This document shows, piece after piece, positions 1 through 13,108 of a DNA stretch of 64,000 nt. The first letter of the stretch is position 1, and every line of letters begins with the position of its first letter. This DNA comes from Membranipora membranacea. Taxonomy: Eukaryota; Bryozoa; Gymnolaemata; Cheilostomatida; Membraniporidae. The DNA lies in NCBI GenBank assembly GCA_914767715.1, contig OU612069.1, positions 11,033,387 to 11,097,386 on the forward strand. Reading direction: 5' to 3'. Made by a program: the position numbers and the translations under genes. The notes under the pieces are model-generated. The model ran no database searches and was not told the DNA's origin. It saw nothing but the letters and a program-made list of their open reading frames with translations.

Positions 1-472
1 CTAAGGTTAAATAATAGAGAGGTTTGGAGATATTTTACTTTACTTTTCCCGTAAGCGGGTAGCCAATCAGATGGCATCAGACGACTGAGAATCAAATTTA
101 AAGATATCAGTGCATGACTAGGAACTGTGCATACAAACAATAACCGCGATGTTATCATCGTCGGTTACTATGAAAGTACATCTTAAGTTGGACTTGAAAT
201 GGCTCATAAGTGTTCATCAACAAAATTCCTATAACACAAGTCCAATGATTCAAAAAGATCGTCTTGTGACCTATGGAATTTTAAGCTGCTTTAAAGGTAA
301 CATGAAATTTGACAAGGTATCCCTACTTTTGAAAGTGAAATAAAAATTAATATCTCTTGATTCACAGGTGCAAACGTAGCAGGGTGGTTGGGCGAGCGCG
401 TCATGAGGCTTGGGAATGTCATGATCATACCCACTTTTGCATCTTTGCACACAGAACACAATATACACTTAC

Positions 473-3392
473 ATATTGAATCTTGATCATGTAGCATGAC
501 TAAGTTTCCTGTTCCTCTGACTGTATGGCTCCCTGTATCAAGGGATCTGTAGACTGTCATCGTGTTAGTATTGTTCACATCATTGTACCACTGTAAAACA
601 TAACAGAAATGGATATTATGAATTCTATTTTCTCCCATTGTAGTATCGTAAACTGTCCCCCACGCAAAAACAACCACGGGACACTTAACCACAGCACAGC
701 ACAGAACACTTGTGACTGTCATCACTCACAGGCAAATTCATGATGGAGGTAGATTTTATGATGAATGAATGGGGTGATTGTTTTAGAGCGGCTCATGGTC
801 CTGCAATGAAAGACATATAACCCGTTGTGTCATAAAGTTCTAATTGTTTCAACTGAAATTTTCAACAAAGTCCCCTCATGACAATAACACTACGTAAATC
901 GTTTGAGGTTCAAGTAACAACTGGAGTTCTTGAAAATTAGATCTATCAGGTAATTCATAAAAAAGAAGCTTTATACACTCAATAATAACGTTGAGGAGTT
1001 GCTACCACCATCCCCTGAAACAGCTTGGGCCATCATATTGGCAGCCAGAACATCATGGTATGCTTCAGTTAGATGATCTGACCCATTTTGAATGATCATA
1101 AATAGCTTGGCCCTTGAAATTTACAGTCGGCAATTGGGGGGGGGGGGGGCACTTTACAATAGGGGGGGGGGCAGTTTACATTAGGGGGGACAGTTTACAA
1201 TAGGGGAAAGTTTACAATAGGCCTGTCGCTATTGTCAAGTGTGCCCAGGACAGTTTATCATAAGAAACCGTAGTTGAAAGGAGACTTCGTGCAAACCTCC
1301 TATAGCCCTAAGAATATTTTGATCAAACACTATTGAATGTAGTGTGCAGACATTATTGATCACACAAAAAACTTTGTTCAACAGAAGGCGTGCAGTAATA
1401 ATCGTAAATCGTAAATCGTAAATCGTAAATCAAATTTTGTCATTTACCTGCCTTGGTGTTGGGAATAGATAATAACAATGGTTTGAGAGAAGCTCCAAGC
1501 TATTCGGATGTTAATTTCAATACCTTGAAAAGTTCGCTACTTTTCCATGTGAAGCAATGGTATTCCCAGTGCTGATAGAACAGTAACTCCAGGTCATCCT
1601 GGGTCATTGCGTCTTGCATGCTATAGTATGATCCACTGATGATAAAATTCATTTTTCGTTGGTTGGTAAAATAGACTACAAATTCATTATCAGTGTCTAC
1701 AGAGAAACACATAATATCTACCGTTAGTTGGTTGCTTTTTGGCATTTATGATTTTAAATATTCACTATCAAAATTGAAATTTACCATTTTAATAAAATCC
1801 TATAATCCTGAATTGTGAGAGGCCAAGACAAAACGTTCAGTCAATGTCATCTTGAACATCTGGGAAGCACAGATTCTCATATGTTACACTTGTCCACTCG
1901 AGAAAATGTTCTAACACAATTTCAAGCAAAACCATAAAGCAACGTGGACTAGGCTGGTAAATGATCATACTAGGCTGTCAAAGCTGGGAAAAAGCAGGGC
2001 ATGAAATGATTTTTTAAAGGGCAACCAAGGTTTCGCAGCAATGCATTAATGGGTAGCAAATAATGTGCTGGGCAGCATCAGCTTTGTGCATTACGCGATG
2101 CAAAACTCAAAGTAGTTGCTGACTCTAAGCTGGGTAACACTTCAGTTTAGGGGACGTTCCAAGACTTTGCTGTAATAATTATAGAGCACAGGCAAAATAA
2201 TAACAGGAACAGGAAACTGCTATGTGGTATTCTCTTTTAGCTGAGTTTGAGTACCTGATTGAAGAAATGTTTCACAAGAATTCTGGCTGTATAATCATCC
2301 GAATTATATTTTGTCTTTTTCCCCATGCAGAAGGTGCAATCTGCTATTAATCAATGGCCATCAATGAGAAGTTGTTTGAAACCTTGGTTGCCCTTTAAGG
2401 CAATGGCTGTCACCAGCAAATGACTAACAATAATGATTGAATCAATGCACCCAATAATCTGCTTCGGCCTATAAAGGACTGGTAACTGTATATATATATA
2501 TATTTATTTATAAACCCGGTTATTCAGTTCAAGGCTATCATTGGGTAATTTCACCTTAAATTACAAAACTGGGTAGATTCAAGTCATCGGCCAAAAAAAG
2601 AAACTGAAAGCCTGCAGATAAACAATACTTACATGGACTTGATATACTGAAAATGTGTATGCTCCGGAAGTCGTCATTGAGGGCATGTATCCACACACAA
2701 AGAGTGAGCTGTGTCAGATCAGGCAGCCCTGTAGTGTAGATATATTGAGATGTATCATACTCTTGCTCGTAGACTAACAGTGACCTTTTATTGATTACCC
2801 CTAAAAAGATAGACATGTTATCAATTTTAACCACAAACTATGATGAAATTATATCAAAATCAAAATCAAGCGAAATTCGAGTAAACAATGAAAAAAATGA
2901 ATTCTAGTAAAGTGTTCTGAAAATATAGAAAGCACAACCTTGTTAAGTCGAGCTGCAATGAGATTGACATTCCTAGTTGAATCTCAGTTCTCAACGGAAG
3001 ACTTGCCACCAAAATACTGGCAGTAATAAAATTGTGTTTTTTATCTGGCATCGCTGTTTGCCACTCTCTGCTTCTTATTTAAATTTTATTTTTATTCATG
3101 TAATTTATGCTACCCTGCTTTCATCATCCTACCTAATATGTAGGATTTAGCACCCTACACTTTGTATTTTAAGTCATTTTTCCTTTACCTATGTATCTAT
3201 GCATATGAGGTAAACAATTTATCTTCAATTTACTTTGATCATAAACCTTAAGAAAACCTCAAAAAATAAATATATATAGTCGGTTAAAGCAATATCACAT
3301 CTGTCAATACATGAATTACCTGTCGTTATTTGAAGTAGAAATAGGCTCCACATACAGGTCAAAGCCAGGAAGCTGAACCGCGGCAGTGCCAT
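473..3392 (-). CDS. Gene 1: secreted pentraxin-domain protein, subfamily A, partial (3' end outside window)
   Basis: Four exons are readable on the minus strand: 3392-3320 (signal peptide), 2800-2633, 1696-1524 and 590-473, each bounded by AG and GT and joining in frame (phases 1, 1, 0, then 1 at the open end). The first exon encodes a hydrophobic leader starting MALPRFSFLALTCMW. Exon 2 has the pentraxin N-terminal strand with TLCVWIH; exon 3 has YHCFTWKS, matching the C-x-[ST]-W-x-[ST] core of the pentraxin signature; exon 4 carries the pentraxin calcium-loop-like motif (here HDQDSI). The GG-x-x-MW exon and the PAN exon expected from gene 8 are not found in the first 470 bases, so the gene should continue left of the window. 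No lesion is seen. Likely a secreted calcium-dependent lectin-like protein; its ligand cannot be deduced. Confidence 0.82.
1135..1260. repeat. G-rich degenerate minisatellite
   Basis: Four to five imperfect repeats of a unit like CAGTTTACAATAGGGGGG, with G runs from 4 to about 15 bases on the plus strand. It lies in the intron between pentraxin exons 2 and 3 of gene 1, so the G runs are on the non-transcribed strand relative to that gene's message. The G runs could form quadruplex structures (inference). Confidence 0.7.
1400..1431. repeat. Heptanucleotide microsatellite (ATCGTAA)n
   Basis: About four and a half perfect copies of the 7-base unit ATCGTAA in an intron of gene 1. Confidence 0.85.
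2014..2398. mobile_element. Element A copy 1: TTAA-flanked MITE (piggyBac-like), 377 bp
   Basis: A 377-bp sequence (2018-2394) begins AGGGCAACCAAGGTTT and ends with its reverse complement, AAACCTTGGTTGCCCT. It is flanked on both sides by TTAA (2014-2017 and 2395-2398), the target duplication typical of piggyBac elements. It has no coding capacity. A closely similar copy lies at 22645-23020, and a third, broken copy spans 55148-60961. It sits in the intron between exons 1 and 2 of the pentraxin domain of gene 1. Confidence 0.88.
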
Positions 3393-6300
3393 ACTAATCA
3401 ACTTTCAGCCTGATCCTTATTCTGTATGATTATTCTGAAAAAAATATCATCGTTATTTAAAAGCCCCTAAGCAGACGTTTCACAATACAGGACAAATCAT
3501 TAACACAATGTCGTGTGCTAGAGTCATCTACATACTTGTCCGAGCTTTCATTGCGCTTGTACAATTAGGGGCCGCTTGGTAACTTCTCGAATACATCAAT
3601 GTCTAGCTGCAGCCTCAAAAACATACCTCAGTCTTAGAATTCTAACGATGAAACGCTTGCTTTCCTCATAGTCATATGTTCCATACATACTGAATTCCTG
3701 ATAAATAACTGATAGGAATTATTTCAGAGATGAGATGAATAAATTATCCATTTGAAGATGTGAAATTCGGTGATCTACTGCAGACAGATTAAAATGTTTC
3801 TGTTTGTCTAGCCTATCGCATTGAGTACTGTTGGGATAAATATGACCAGGTAATTTTTTAGTTTAAGATTATTTTCTCCCACACTGTTTGAGTGAGTACT
3901 TTTGTGATTCTGATTGGCTAGAAAATATGCGTTTTTTAAACCAAATGTTAATATTAGACCATATCTACCTACCTTATATATACAGAAGTTCAAAACTCTC
4001 TGCACATCCTAGATCTCACAATGATGGATTGATCTTTTCTGACTGACTGATAATCAACTGGTGCAGGTATTGATGGCCCTGTTATACACTGTACACTGCA
4101 GATTCATAGCATTATTTCACATAAGCCAAACACCGGTGCAAATCTTGTATTTTTGCAGTTGCTTGTCTGTAAGGCTGGAAGATTGCGAGCCCACTGGATG
4201 CTATGAAGAAATGTTGAGGAGAAAGCTTTGTATTAGAGCATTTCCCAATCCCTCAAAAATTTATAATCGTGATAATATTGTTGAAATTATACATTACGCA
4301 TGCTCAATAATTTATAATCATGACAACATTCTTGGAAATATACATAATGCGCATTCAAAAACTTATCATCAGTAGTAATTTAAATAATGTACATTACACA
4401 ATGTTCAAACACTTATAATCATTACAATATCCTTAGAATTTTACACCATGCACATTTCAAAAATGTGTAAGCATGATAATATTCTTGAAATTATACATTA
4501 GACACGTTGAAAGTTTTGTAATCAATAATGTGCTATAAATTATTCATTGACATATGCTCTTAGCTAAATTGATAACCAACAAAAATCAACTTAATTATTG
4601 CTACAAAACATCATAATAAGGCTTGCAATAATAAGTGGATAGTACTGATCTTCAAAAACTTAAAGCTCTCATCACAGTTAAAATTTATTGCTGTGGGTAA
4701 TTCCTTCGATACTTGTCTAAAATAACAGCATCCTGACAATGTAAAGGTGAATGTTGGAGGATATCTTCAACATTTGAGCCCTATAGTTTGCATGTCCAAG
4801 CATTGCCAGGCTGTAAATGTTAGTTGTTTTTGAGTATTGGGATGACTAACTGTTAGCTATCACTTAATTCTTGCTAGCAGTAGATCTAGATCAGATGTAT
4901 TATATGCTTTGCAACCTCTCATTGAGGCTTTGTATAATTACAAAACCTTCCTCCTGTTAATCATTGTCATTCATCCATACAGCGAGATTCTCCTATGAAG
5001 GTAAACTAAGTGTATTATTTCATTACAAACACTACTGACAACTTGTATTTCTTTCATATGTGAAGTCTTTGAACTATTTGTTGTAGAAATCATGAAAAAA
5101 ACTCAACAAAAAAATTAAAATAAAGGAAACTAAAAATATAAAGTGGTGATGAGGCCAGAATGTGTCAAGCGAATAGGATATTACCAGAAATAAAACAATC
5201 TAGCCATCTGTAATCATCGACTTGGGCTGGCTACAGCACACTAACCCCAGATTTGAAAGACAAGATAATTGACAGCAACAAACTGCCTGTCATCACAATG
5301 CAGATCGACTTTCCCGACTAAAACAAGGATGAATATTCAGAATAGAATGATTCTGACTACTGAACCTCTTCTGGGATATGAAATATTGCCCATTCCCAAC
5401 TTTTGTTTATATTTGGATGTAGTTTAACTTTGCTTAATAACAAATATGTGTAAAAGACTCAAAAATGAGGGAGGCAATTACCATTTCAGAAAAAGTAAAT
5501 TTGTTTGATGTTCTTTTAATGAATCTTAGAGAGATACAAAATTTCATTTTTACACCTGGATATATATCATATAAATTCGTAGCATTAAGGCATTGAAAGT
5601 AAATATTTTTTGTCATTGGGAGAAAAAGGCCCGAAAAAAGTCCAATGAAATTTTCTTTTAATGGTCGTCCCCCAAACTTCCCCTTGATTTGATATGTTCC
5701 TTGTTCCTTCTGATATCACGAACCAACCGAAAAAATATGATTTGTCCGTTGACTATGTTTCTTGCATAAATCGCATGTTAAAAGATTCATTAATAGTCAT
5801 CAGGCAGAAATTTGCACACTGCTATGAAGATTCGAGCATCATGTTTGTGTCAAAATGTCTTATTTAGGTATTAGATAATCATCTTTAAGTGAATGATGAA
5901 TAAGGCTATATTGTATTTTATTGGCCTCCAATATCAGAACGATCCTAAGGGTCTGATCACTGATGAAAAATGGTCAAGATTTCATTAATTGTTTCCTCCG
6001 ATACTACATCAAAAAACTCATGTAAATATACATAGATAACTGTAATTGTGATCAGGATTTGAAGAATATCGGTTATTTCATTAATCTGCTCCGCAAGGAG
6101 TTGCTTCATTTTAACAGCCATTAGATTACATGCATGTTGAGAGTGATTCGAAGCAAAGGCTAATTGATTCAAACATAGGGTTGAGAAACATTTTAACAGG
6201 TCACTATGAAGAGTTTCCAGAAAAAGATTTTGTTTTTTCCGTTATTCCCAGGGTGTCAAGTCAATGACAACATGAAAGAGTTCATTACAAACTCTACGGA

Positions 6301-9219
6301 ATTCACAGTTACCCAATTGCATAGGTATGTCATTGATAATATAGAAAGCAGGCAAAAAGGGAAAAAGGTACTGCTACCAGGAAAACCAAAGGTTCAGTGA
6401 GTGCGGTATGTTATTGATAATATAGAAATCAGATTACAAGGAAGGAAGCCAAAGTTATAATCAATTAATAGCCAATGTGTCGGCTGGAGAGAGGGAGAGT
6501 TCCGATGCAAGGACGGATTGTACTTTTCTGAAAGTTCCAATTGATTATAATATGGTGAATGGGAAAGTGTGAATTTCACCATATCCCAACTGGTATTTTC
6601 AGTGAGCTGTCGTAAGCTCCCTTTCTGACCAAACGCCTATGAGAGGCAACACATTGGCTAGGGAATTCAGTAAGAATCAAGGATAAGCTGAAGCGGGTGA
6701 CAACCTTGGTTTATGAAAAAGGCTTGCACGTCACATGTTTTTTTAAAAATCACAACACATGATGGAGGAACCAATGCAGCAGCAAAGTCTTGCCTGATTT
6801 ATGATATGATACCATTAACAATCCACAAATATCCGAATTAGTTATATAACACAATCAAAAAATAAGTATTTGAGGTTGCAGGTTGCAGAGTGAATGACAC
6901 CCATACCGACTATGTTGTGCTGATTATTTTAGACACTTATGATATATTTTGATATATTAGGTTGTAGCAAGGAGTAAGGAGCAAGGAGTCTTTTACTCCT
7001 TGGTTGTAGTTTCGGAAAATTAGTTAGTAGTAACATCATGTTGGGTATTGACCTCCACACCGTTTTAATTCTATAAATAGCAAATATTAGAGCTGATTCT
7101 GAGGCACCTCCCTGCCCCCCCCCCCCCTCTAGAACTAAGGGCCTGTTATAATCTTGCCAATGAACAATATGATTTTGATAAATTGATTTATAATAATGAC
7201 TCACAGTGGTATGTCACAAACTTGTTACGGCATCACTCTAGTCTAGGGTGCAATAAATTTCATCTGTTTCTCCTTTTGTTCATCAAATCATTGACTGTTC
7301 AAGGTATGCTAGGTTGATTCAGTTGATCAAATCCCCACCTTAGCCCCCTCAGTGAAATATAAAGTCACCAGTGAATAAAGATGATAATCTAGAATCATAA
7401 GTTCAATGGTGCATAAGTTCCAAGTAAAACACGATGTCACCGTAACAACCTATCTTAGGACACATTTATCGCAGTGATCAATTGTGAATTTATTATGCCA
7501 TTTGCCAAACCAGTAGTTTGCTCATCATTAGGAAAGGAACTTTTAGTCTATTTGATCACAAATTAACCAAATTTTTATCTCTCCTTTGTCGCTTCAGTAC
7601 TTTGTTTGGTGCAGGGCTTTAACAATTTCAGAATTCAGGTTTATTCAGCCGTACTATTGTACAAGCCCCAGGTTATTTGTGTGGTTACCCTCACCCACCA
7701 AGTAATCCAAATTAAAAAGTGGGAGACTTCAATTTACAGCGATACTGCACCGCATCACGGTGCTTTGAGAGTGCGAGGTATATGCAGGACCAACCTCGGG
7801 GATGTCCACTTTAAACCACCCCATTGAAAATAATAGCCTGAATTATGAAACAACGGATAAATTTGTTAACATTAATTAATATAACAATTCCTTTCAATTC
7901 TGTGTGGAAAGACACCTTACCAGTAACTCATCAACAAGTGCTTGGATAGTTCCTTAAAAATTGCGATAGGCTGTCTTCTCTCGAATCTGGAAGAAATAGT
8001 GAGAATTACAAAAAGTGGGAAGTGGGCAGAATTGGGTCTGGAGATCTGGGGGTCCCACCTAAACAGGGAGTCTTGGAAAGTTTGCGAGAAGCTTAACTTT
8101 CTTGAAGAGGGTGCGTCATGTAGTAGATTGTAGGTTTTAGCCAAATCAATTTGATAGTGTGTAGTGAACATCCCACAATGGATTGTATGAATAAAGAAAA
8201 ATAAATTAGCTATCCAAATTAATTCATGTTTTTCAATTGTTCACATCAAACTAATTATACATTGTGATATCACAGTATGCATATGATTTCAAAGGGATAA
8301 TTTCAATTATTTCATAGTTGTGCCCCCACAAACAATAGCAGAACAACTCCCGACATCAATGAAAGAATATGTTTTTCTAGGGCCTTTCCCAGACTAAAAA
8401 CTAACACAGTCACGCCTATCCTATCACATGAGTGATGAGTAAGATCTCATAATTGAGGATGCAGGTTTGCGGCCTTAAGGTATAGGTCGACTATGCAAAA
8501 TTAATTCTTATTAATCAAAAGCAAAGTTTTTTTCCATAAGCTTATATTGACAACAATAAAAATGTTTGAATAAAACTGATTTTCTAAAAATACTTCTAAT
8601 CTAGTTTGTTGGTATAAACAACCAAAATCTTGTTTGCTAATCAAGCTGAGCACATAACAATTTAATTTGGTCTTTTACCAATTTTCGATTTATTTTAAAC
8701 TGAAAAATCAACAACAACAAATTAGCTTGTAACGAAAATTCATGATCACGCACAGAAATAAAAAGAAGAAATTACTAAAAATTAACATTCACAGTAAGGA
8801 CCATCAAAGTTTCCTGTTCACCAATTGCTTCTCACATCAAATTATATGTATTTGCCTGCTGTGCGACATTTGCAGGGTCTATATAAGATACAGCGCTGCT
8901 TCGACTATGACCACTACAAACATTCAAATGAAGTTTTGGTTTCTGTCATGATTTGATATTGACTATACCGCATTAAAATTTTGATGAATGAGATTAGGAC
9001 TTTTTATATGCCGTTCCTCAAATGCTCCTGTGCCACCTTGATATACAGTCCCTAGACCAATATCGACAATACCGGAAACAAATAGACCGAACAACATCAA
9101 GATTTCCCACAGGGTATCACAGCGTTTCACAGGGTATCGAGACAATAAATGAACATGAGTTTTTATACAGATATCATGATAAGTTGAGATAAAAGTACTA
9201 TCATGCTACAAACACACTA
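3393..9219. other. Long stretch with no recognisable gene between genes 1 and 2
   Basis: Between the start of gene 1 and the last exon of gene 2 I find no exon of the pentraxin family on either strand. Contents that can be named are the 51-bp tandem repeat at 4254-4560 and a short duplicated motif (GGTATGTYATTGATAATATA at about 6322 and 6407). A minus-strand frame at 9145-8963 encodes a hydrophobic, membrane-segment-like stretch (EILMLFGLFVSGIVDIGLG) but has no supporting start, splice or homology evidence. The rest is AT-rich, unassigned sequence. Confidence 0.6.
4254..4560. repeat. Degenerate tandem repeat, about 51-bp unit, six copies
   Basis: Units start near 4254, 4304, 4356, 4406, 4458 and 4510, each beginning CAAAAAYTTATAATC-like and containing an ATAATATTCTTG-like core and an ACATTA-like end. 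Spacing alternates between 50 and 52 bases. The short reading frame crossing the first two units is a by-product of the repeat. Confidence 0.75.
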
Positions 9220-9545
9220 TCAACACATAGTAGTACTCGCATATAAGTAGTCTGATGACAGATGGTTGTCAAAATCATAAACGGCTTTGTAGCTTGTAGC
9301 CGCCTCAGCATTGATGTCGCATGCCCTATCAACTATATTATAATTGATAGATTTGGAATCTGAACACAAGCTGCATTCTGATATGCAGTTTAACCTTGAG
9401 CGAGCTGTGAAGGTAATTATTGCGTGGTTGAGTAGGTTTGCCCCTTGCACCAAGCACATCCTCATTGTTGGTTTAATGCCTCAAATAATCCTGTTCATCT
9501 TTTGAAAATACATGTAGTTTTCTAAAGGTGACAGAACAATATATC

Positions 9546-9592
9546 GATATTATATTATATTATATTATATTATATTATATTATATTATATAT
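9546..9592. repeat. Pentanucleotide microsatellite (ATTAT)n
   Basis: About nine copies of a TATAT/ATTAT 5-base unit, in the intron between exon 4 and the PAN exon of pseudogene 2. Confidence 0.9.
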
Positions 9593-9741
9593 CTTTTACA
9601 GAGTGTGATTTTTATGAGCATGGCCAACATCATACTATACATTTAGTCTTTTCTGACCTTGATGGTTTGAATCAGGAAGGTCATACACACCGCTATCCGG
9701 AAAAAAAAAATCGGCTCTGCGCTTTGATTTCAATCAATATA

Positions 9742-9769
9742 AGCCAGCTAAAGACCGCTTTAGCTGGCT
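9742..9769. other. Perfect 12-bp hairpin
   Basis: Arms AGCCAGCTAAAG (9742-9753) and CTTTAGCTGGCT (9758-9769) are exact reverse complements around a 4-base loop. The flanks (GCGCTTTGATTTCAAT and, further on, TTCAATTGATTGAG) hint at a larger degenerate fold-back, possibly a small MITE. Confidence 0.6.
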
Positions 9770-9897
9770 CGGATTACTTTGCTCTGGCGCTATTCAATTG
9801 ATTGAGTTCACACATTGTAGCTTCTATGAATTCAGAACGATACATAAGCATGACAGTTTGCAACAATCAGAAGGAATATATGCAATGTTAGAAATAA

Positions 9898-9985
9898 GTG
9901 GGAACTGGTGAGAACGGAGTTCCCGCAAAGCAATATTTAGGGGGAACTCTCAGAACACAGTTCCCACTAAATTCTGTGCTTAGAA
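9898..9985. repeat. Dispersed repeat H, copy 1
   Basis: This stretch with GGGAACT/AGTTCCC blocks is the reverse complement, with mismatches, of 43285-43350. Both contain AACACAGTTCCCACT (or its complement) and a GGGGGAAC block. Class of repeat not identified. Confidence 0.65.
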
Positions 9986-11839
9986 CAGTGTGAAAAAGAA
10001 TCTTTTTGACCAGATTTAAATGATACTATCACAGTTCTAAGTTTCTGCAAAAAATGTCATGCTCATTAGCATGGATTTGCATGATTTGACATCGAAATTG
10101 ATATAAAATTCTCAGGGGCTTCATCAAGTCCATTTTGGCTGCTGTCATTCCAGAGAGTAGAGTTCCCAAAAAGAAAAAAGTCCACTAAGACTACTGAATA
10201 TATGACCATCAATGAATCATAGTAAATGGTTGGGCTGGAACGTCACTCATCACATTGTAACACCTCGTAAGATACTTGGGTTGTGGCATTCACAAATGTG
10301 TAGTTCATGTATCACTGTGACATCACATTTCCGTCATCAAAGCATGTCAAAGCATTTAACTGAGTGATATCAAGCTCATAATTCCACATCCTAAAGTTGG
10401 CCACATCTCCCTCCAAACCATTACCTTTGCTCATGCCTCCTACTAGAACATGAAGGGGAAACAGTACTGTCATCGTACATTGTTGTGTACCACTAAAGTG
10501 TGAGCAAAATATACATTGATCAAGACTATTTCTACATCTCAATTGATTTGGTTTTTTCATGACAGAGAAAATGTTACCTGGCACCAGTGCCAGGCTAAGC
10601 CAACAGCAATGAACACTGTGATGCATTTAATCAGTTGTTTGATTTACAAAAATTAATAATTAAAGGGAGTCGGGCTAATTAAAATCTATCAGCTTGATAT
10701 CTCTAGACCAATTGGTAATAAATAATACTTGAACTATTTGATCAATATATTGAATTTCTGCATGCCTGTGAAATCGAAATGACAAACTATAAATGAAATA
10801 AGGTTACCACCAGGCAATAACAGGCCCTCTTCTGGGGTATCCATGAATGATATTAGATGATGATTGCTCTACTGTAACAACATACTATTGAGACATTCAA
10901 TTTCTTTATCTTCATAACTGTTCATGATGTTTTGATTTATCCTTACATTAAATTTAGACCCAGATTTCCAAGTCCAGCAATGTCTCTTCCAAGATGTCAA
11001 TTGCGTGTCAACATCCGCATCAACAAATGTGTCCAATTCAAGATATTCTCTGTTGAAGTATACATAAAGTGAACAACATCCCTTGATGACAAGTAAGAAC
11101 TCATTATCTGCCTCTAAACAATAAAAGGTAAGGGAATAACTATTTTGTTTTTTGTATCTTTTTATCAGACGTTTACACGCAGTTACATTGTGCAGACTTA
11201 TCAATTTTTTAATATTTTTTTGGCATCATAATCATTTTTAAGAAAGAAAAATGCTGTTCGTTATGTGCCAAGAGAAAAAAGGAAAAAAAAAACAATTTAT
11301 AAAGATATGTGAATCGAGCTAATAGTTGTTGGATAGATAATTGATAAGTTGTCTTCTAAAAATTGATTCACATGTTCTTATAGTGAAATTTGTCAGCTGT
11401 CCGATATGAGGGTATATCCAGAGTGCACTGGAAGTACCCCCATTAACCTTTAGCCACATACAGATGGTAATCTCTGTCATAGTTGGAATCCCACGAGAAA
11501 ATACAAACTCATTGTCATTGTAGGTCTGAGTATAAACCTGGTGTTGTATAATCTCACTAGTACCTGTTCATAGAGCAAAAAAAGATTAATTACTGTATGC
11601 ATCTTGTCAAGAGTTCTGTGCTACTTCATGCTTTGATCGTCAAATAAAAGGCATCAGTAAGATAACTTGATTGAGAAGAAGATGAGCGTTCCAAACAGTG
11701 GACTTATCCTAAAATACGGTAGCATGTTTCCTTGCTTGCAAATTGGGCTATAGGGGAAATAAACATACTCACATTGAACATTTTTCATCTTCAGTAAACA
11801 AAATAATCCAAGTAAGATAAGACTCGTCTTCCCATGCAT

Positions 11840-13108
11840 TGGAGAAGAAAATCTGGCTACCTGTTTTATAAAATGTTGCTGAAAGCCGTTTTTTCAGTTT
11901 GTTTAGATCTGCAACAGCAACCACACTGGTCTCTTTTAGCCTTTGGCAATTGACAGAGACACTGCATCAATACATATACATTTTTTAAGGTACTTATTCA
12001 AATAATGAGCAGACATTGATCATTTAAAGCCAGGAAATATCAGAACATGACTTCCTAATGGGCAGTTTCAATTTCATGTTCTGATTTTTAATGATATTTG
12101 ATATAACATAAATGTAATCATGATTGCCTCGCAGTTTATGACTTTGTTTACCTACTGATTAAATCTAAACTCAATGTAATCATATGTGTATTCTTTTAGC
12201 GCCGTTACAGAAAATATCCAGTGCTGTACGGGCAGTACCCAATTTTATGAAAAAATTAAAGAAGAGGGTCAGTGCAGCCCATGTTGCGTGCTACGAAATA
12301 TGTGTGCTCTTTAGATAAATTGCTGTATTACCGAATAAGACTGGCATAGTGATCTATTGCTACGTTGGATTTATCAACAGGCCCTATTGATTTGAGGCCC
12401 AAGCTAGACACCTGATTCCCGAATATGACAGCACAAGAGGCATACACCCAAGGGTGCTGGGGGCTGGAATAATCTAATTAGAAAGCTCCTCCTAGGTAGA
12501 TCATACACCATTGCAGGTTATGTAAAGTCGGTGAGGTCCTGTAGTATGCAAGCCTGCTGATGTATGTGACTTGGTTCGATGAAGGAAAACTTTTGTATTT
12601 TATAATACACTCAGTACGCTGAGAATTAACGATCAATCCTTATTATTGTATATACGATACATTATTTTTGTATACATTGTTTACAAAATGAGATAAATAA
12701 ACAGATAAATTGCCATTTGTTGCTTCCGAAGTAGAGAGAGAAAGACTAGAATTTACAGTAACTTACAACTGTTTTTCACCACAAAGAAATTTCATGAGAT
12801 ATGTGGTGGACAAAATGGATAAAATTATTCCACTGCAGTTGTCATAACCAGTGACCACTGCAACTGTTTCAAAGAGTTTAAGACAGAACTTTGCTAAACC
12901 ACGCGCTGCAGCCTTTTTAACTCAGAGCTTCAGTCATGCTACATCCGTCCGCTTGCAAATCATCAACTATTATTGATTCCATCCAACTCAAAGTTAGAGA
13001 TTATATGGCGAAGGGCTGGCTGTTCTCACTCAATGAACTAAGAAAAAAATATTAATTTCTTAGGTCTTAATAGGTGAGAATATACAGATATTTTCTCTTA
13101 CATGAAGA
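11840..13108. other. Spacer between genes 2 and 3
   Basis: No exon is recognised. From about 12640 onward the sequence aligns with 21200-21565, the 3' flank of gene 4, so it is the 3' flank of pseudogene 3 and the outer part of the segmental duplication (shared landmarks: CAGTAACTWACAACTG near 12755 and TGACCACTGCAAC near 12850). Confidence 0.6.

Larger units (their letters stand above)
9220..11839 (-). pseudogene. Gene 2: damaged pentraxin-PAN gene, subfamily B
   Basis: Recognisable pieces on the minus strand: signal exon 11839-11773 (MHGKTSLILLGLFCLL leader, good GTGAGT donor), pentraxin exon 1 from 11563 to about 11400, exon 2 at 11113-10947 with HCWTWKSGSKF, a stub of exon 3 from 10492, exon 4 from 10442, and a PAN exon 9521-9220 ending in DYLYASTTMC. 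Defects against intact gene 4: exon 1 has no recognisable donor; exon 3 is cut after about 11 codons and lies directly against the acceptor of exon 4, so most of exon 3 and the intron are deleted; exon 4 has TGA where gene 4 has AGA (just after NVMSQ); and the PAN exon has TGA in place of a GGA glycine codon before the first Cys. Such a combination is unlikely to be sequencing error. The domain content shows it was once a secreted pentraxin-PAN protein. Confidence 0.82.

Noticed and set aside
4061-4375. 104-codon plus-strand frame
   Set aside because: Half of it lies in the 51-bp tandem repeat; no domain, no splice context.
8963-9145. 60-codon minus-strand frame with a membrane-like segment
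   Set aside because: No start context, splice partner or recognised family. Noted only as unassigned.
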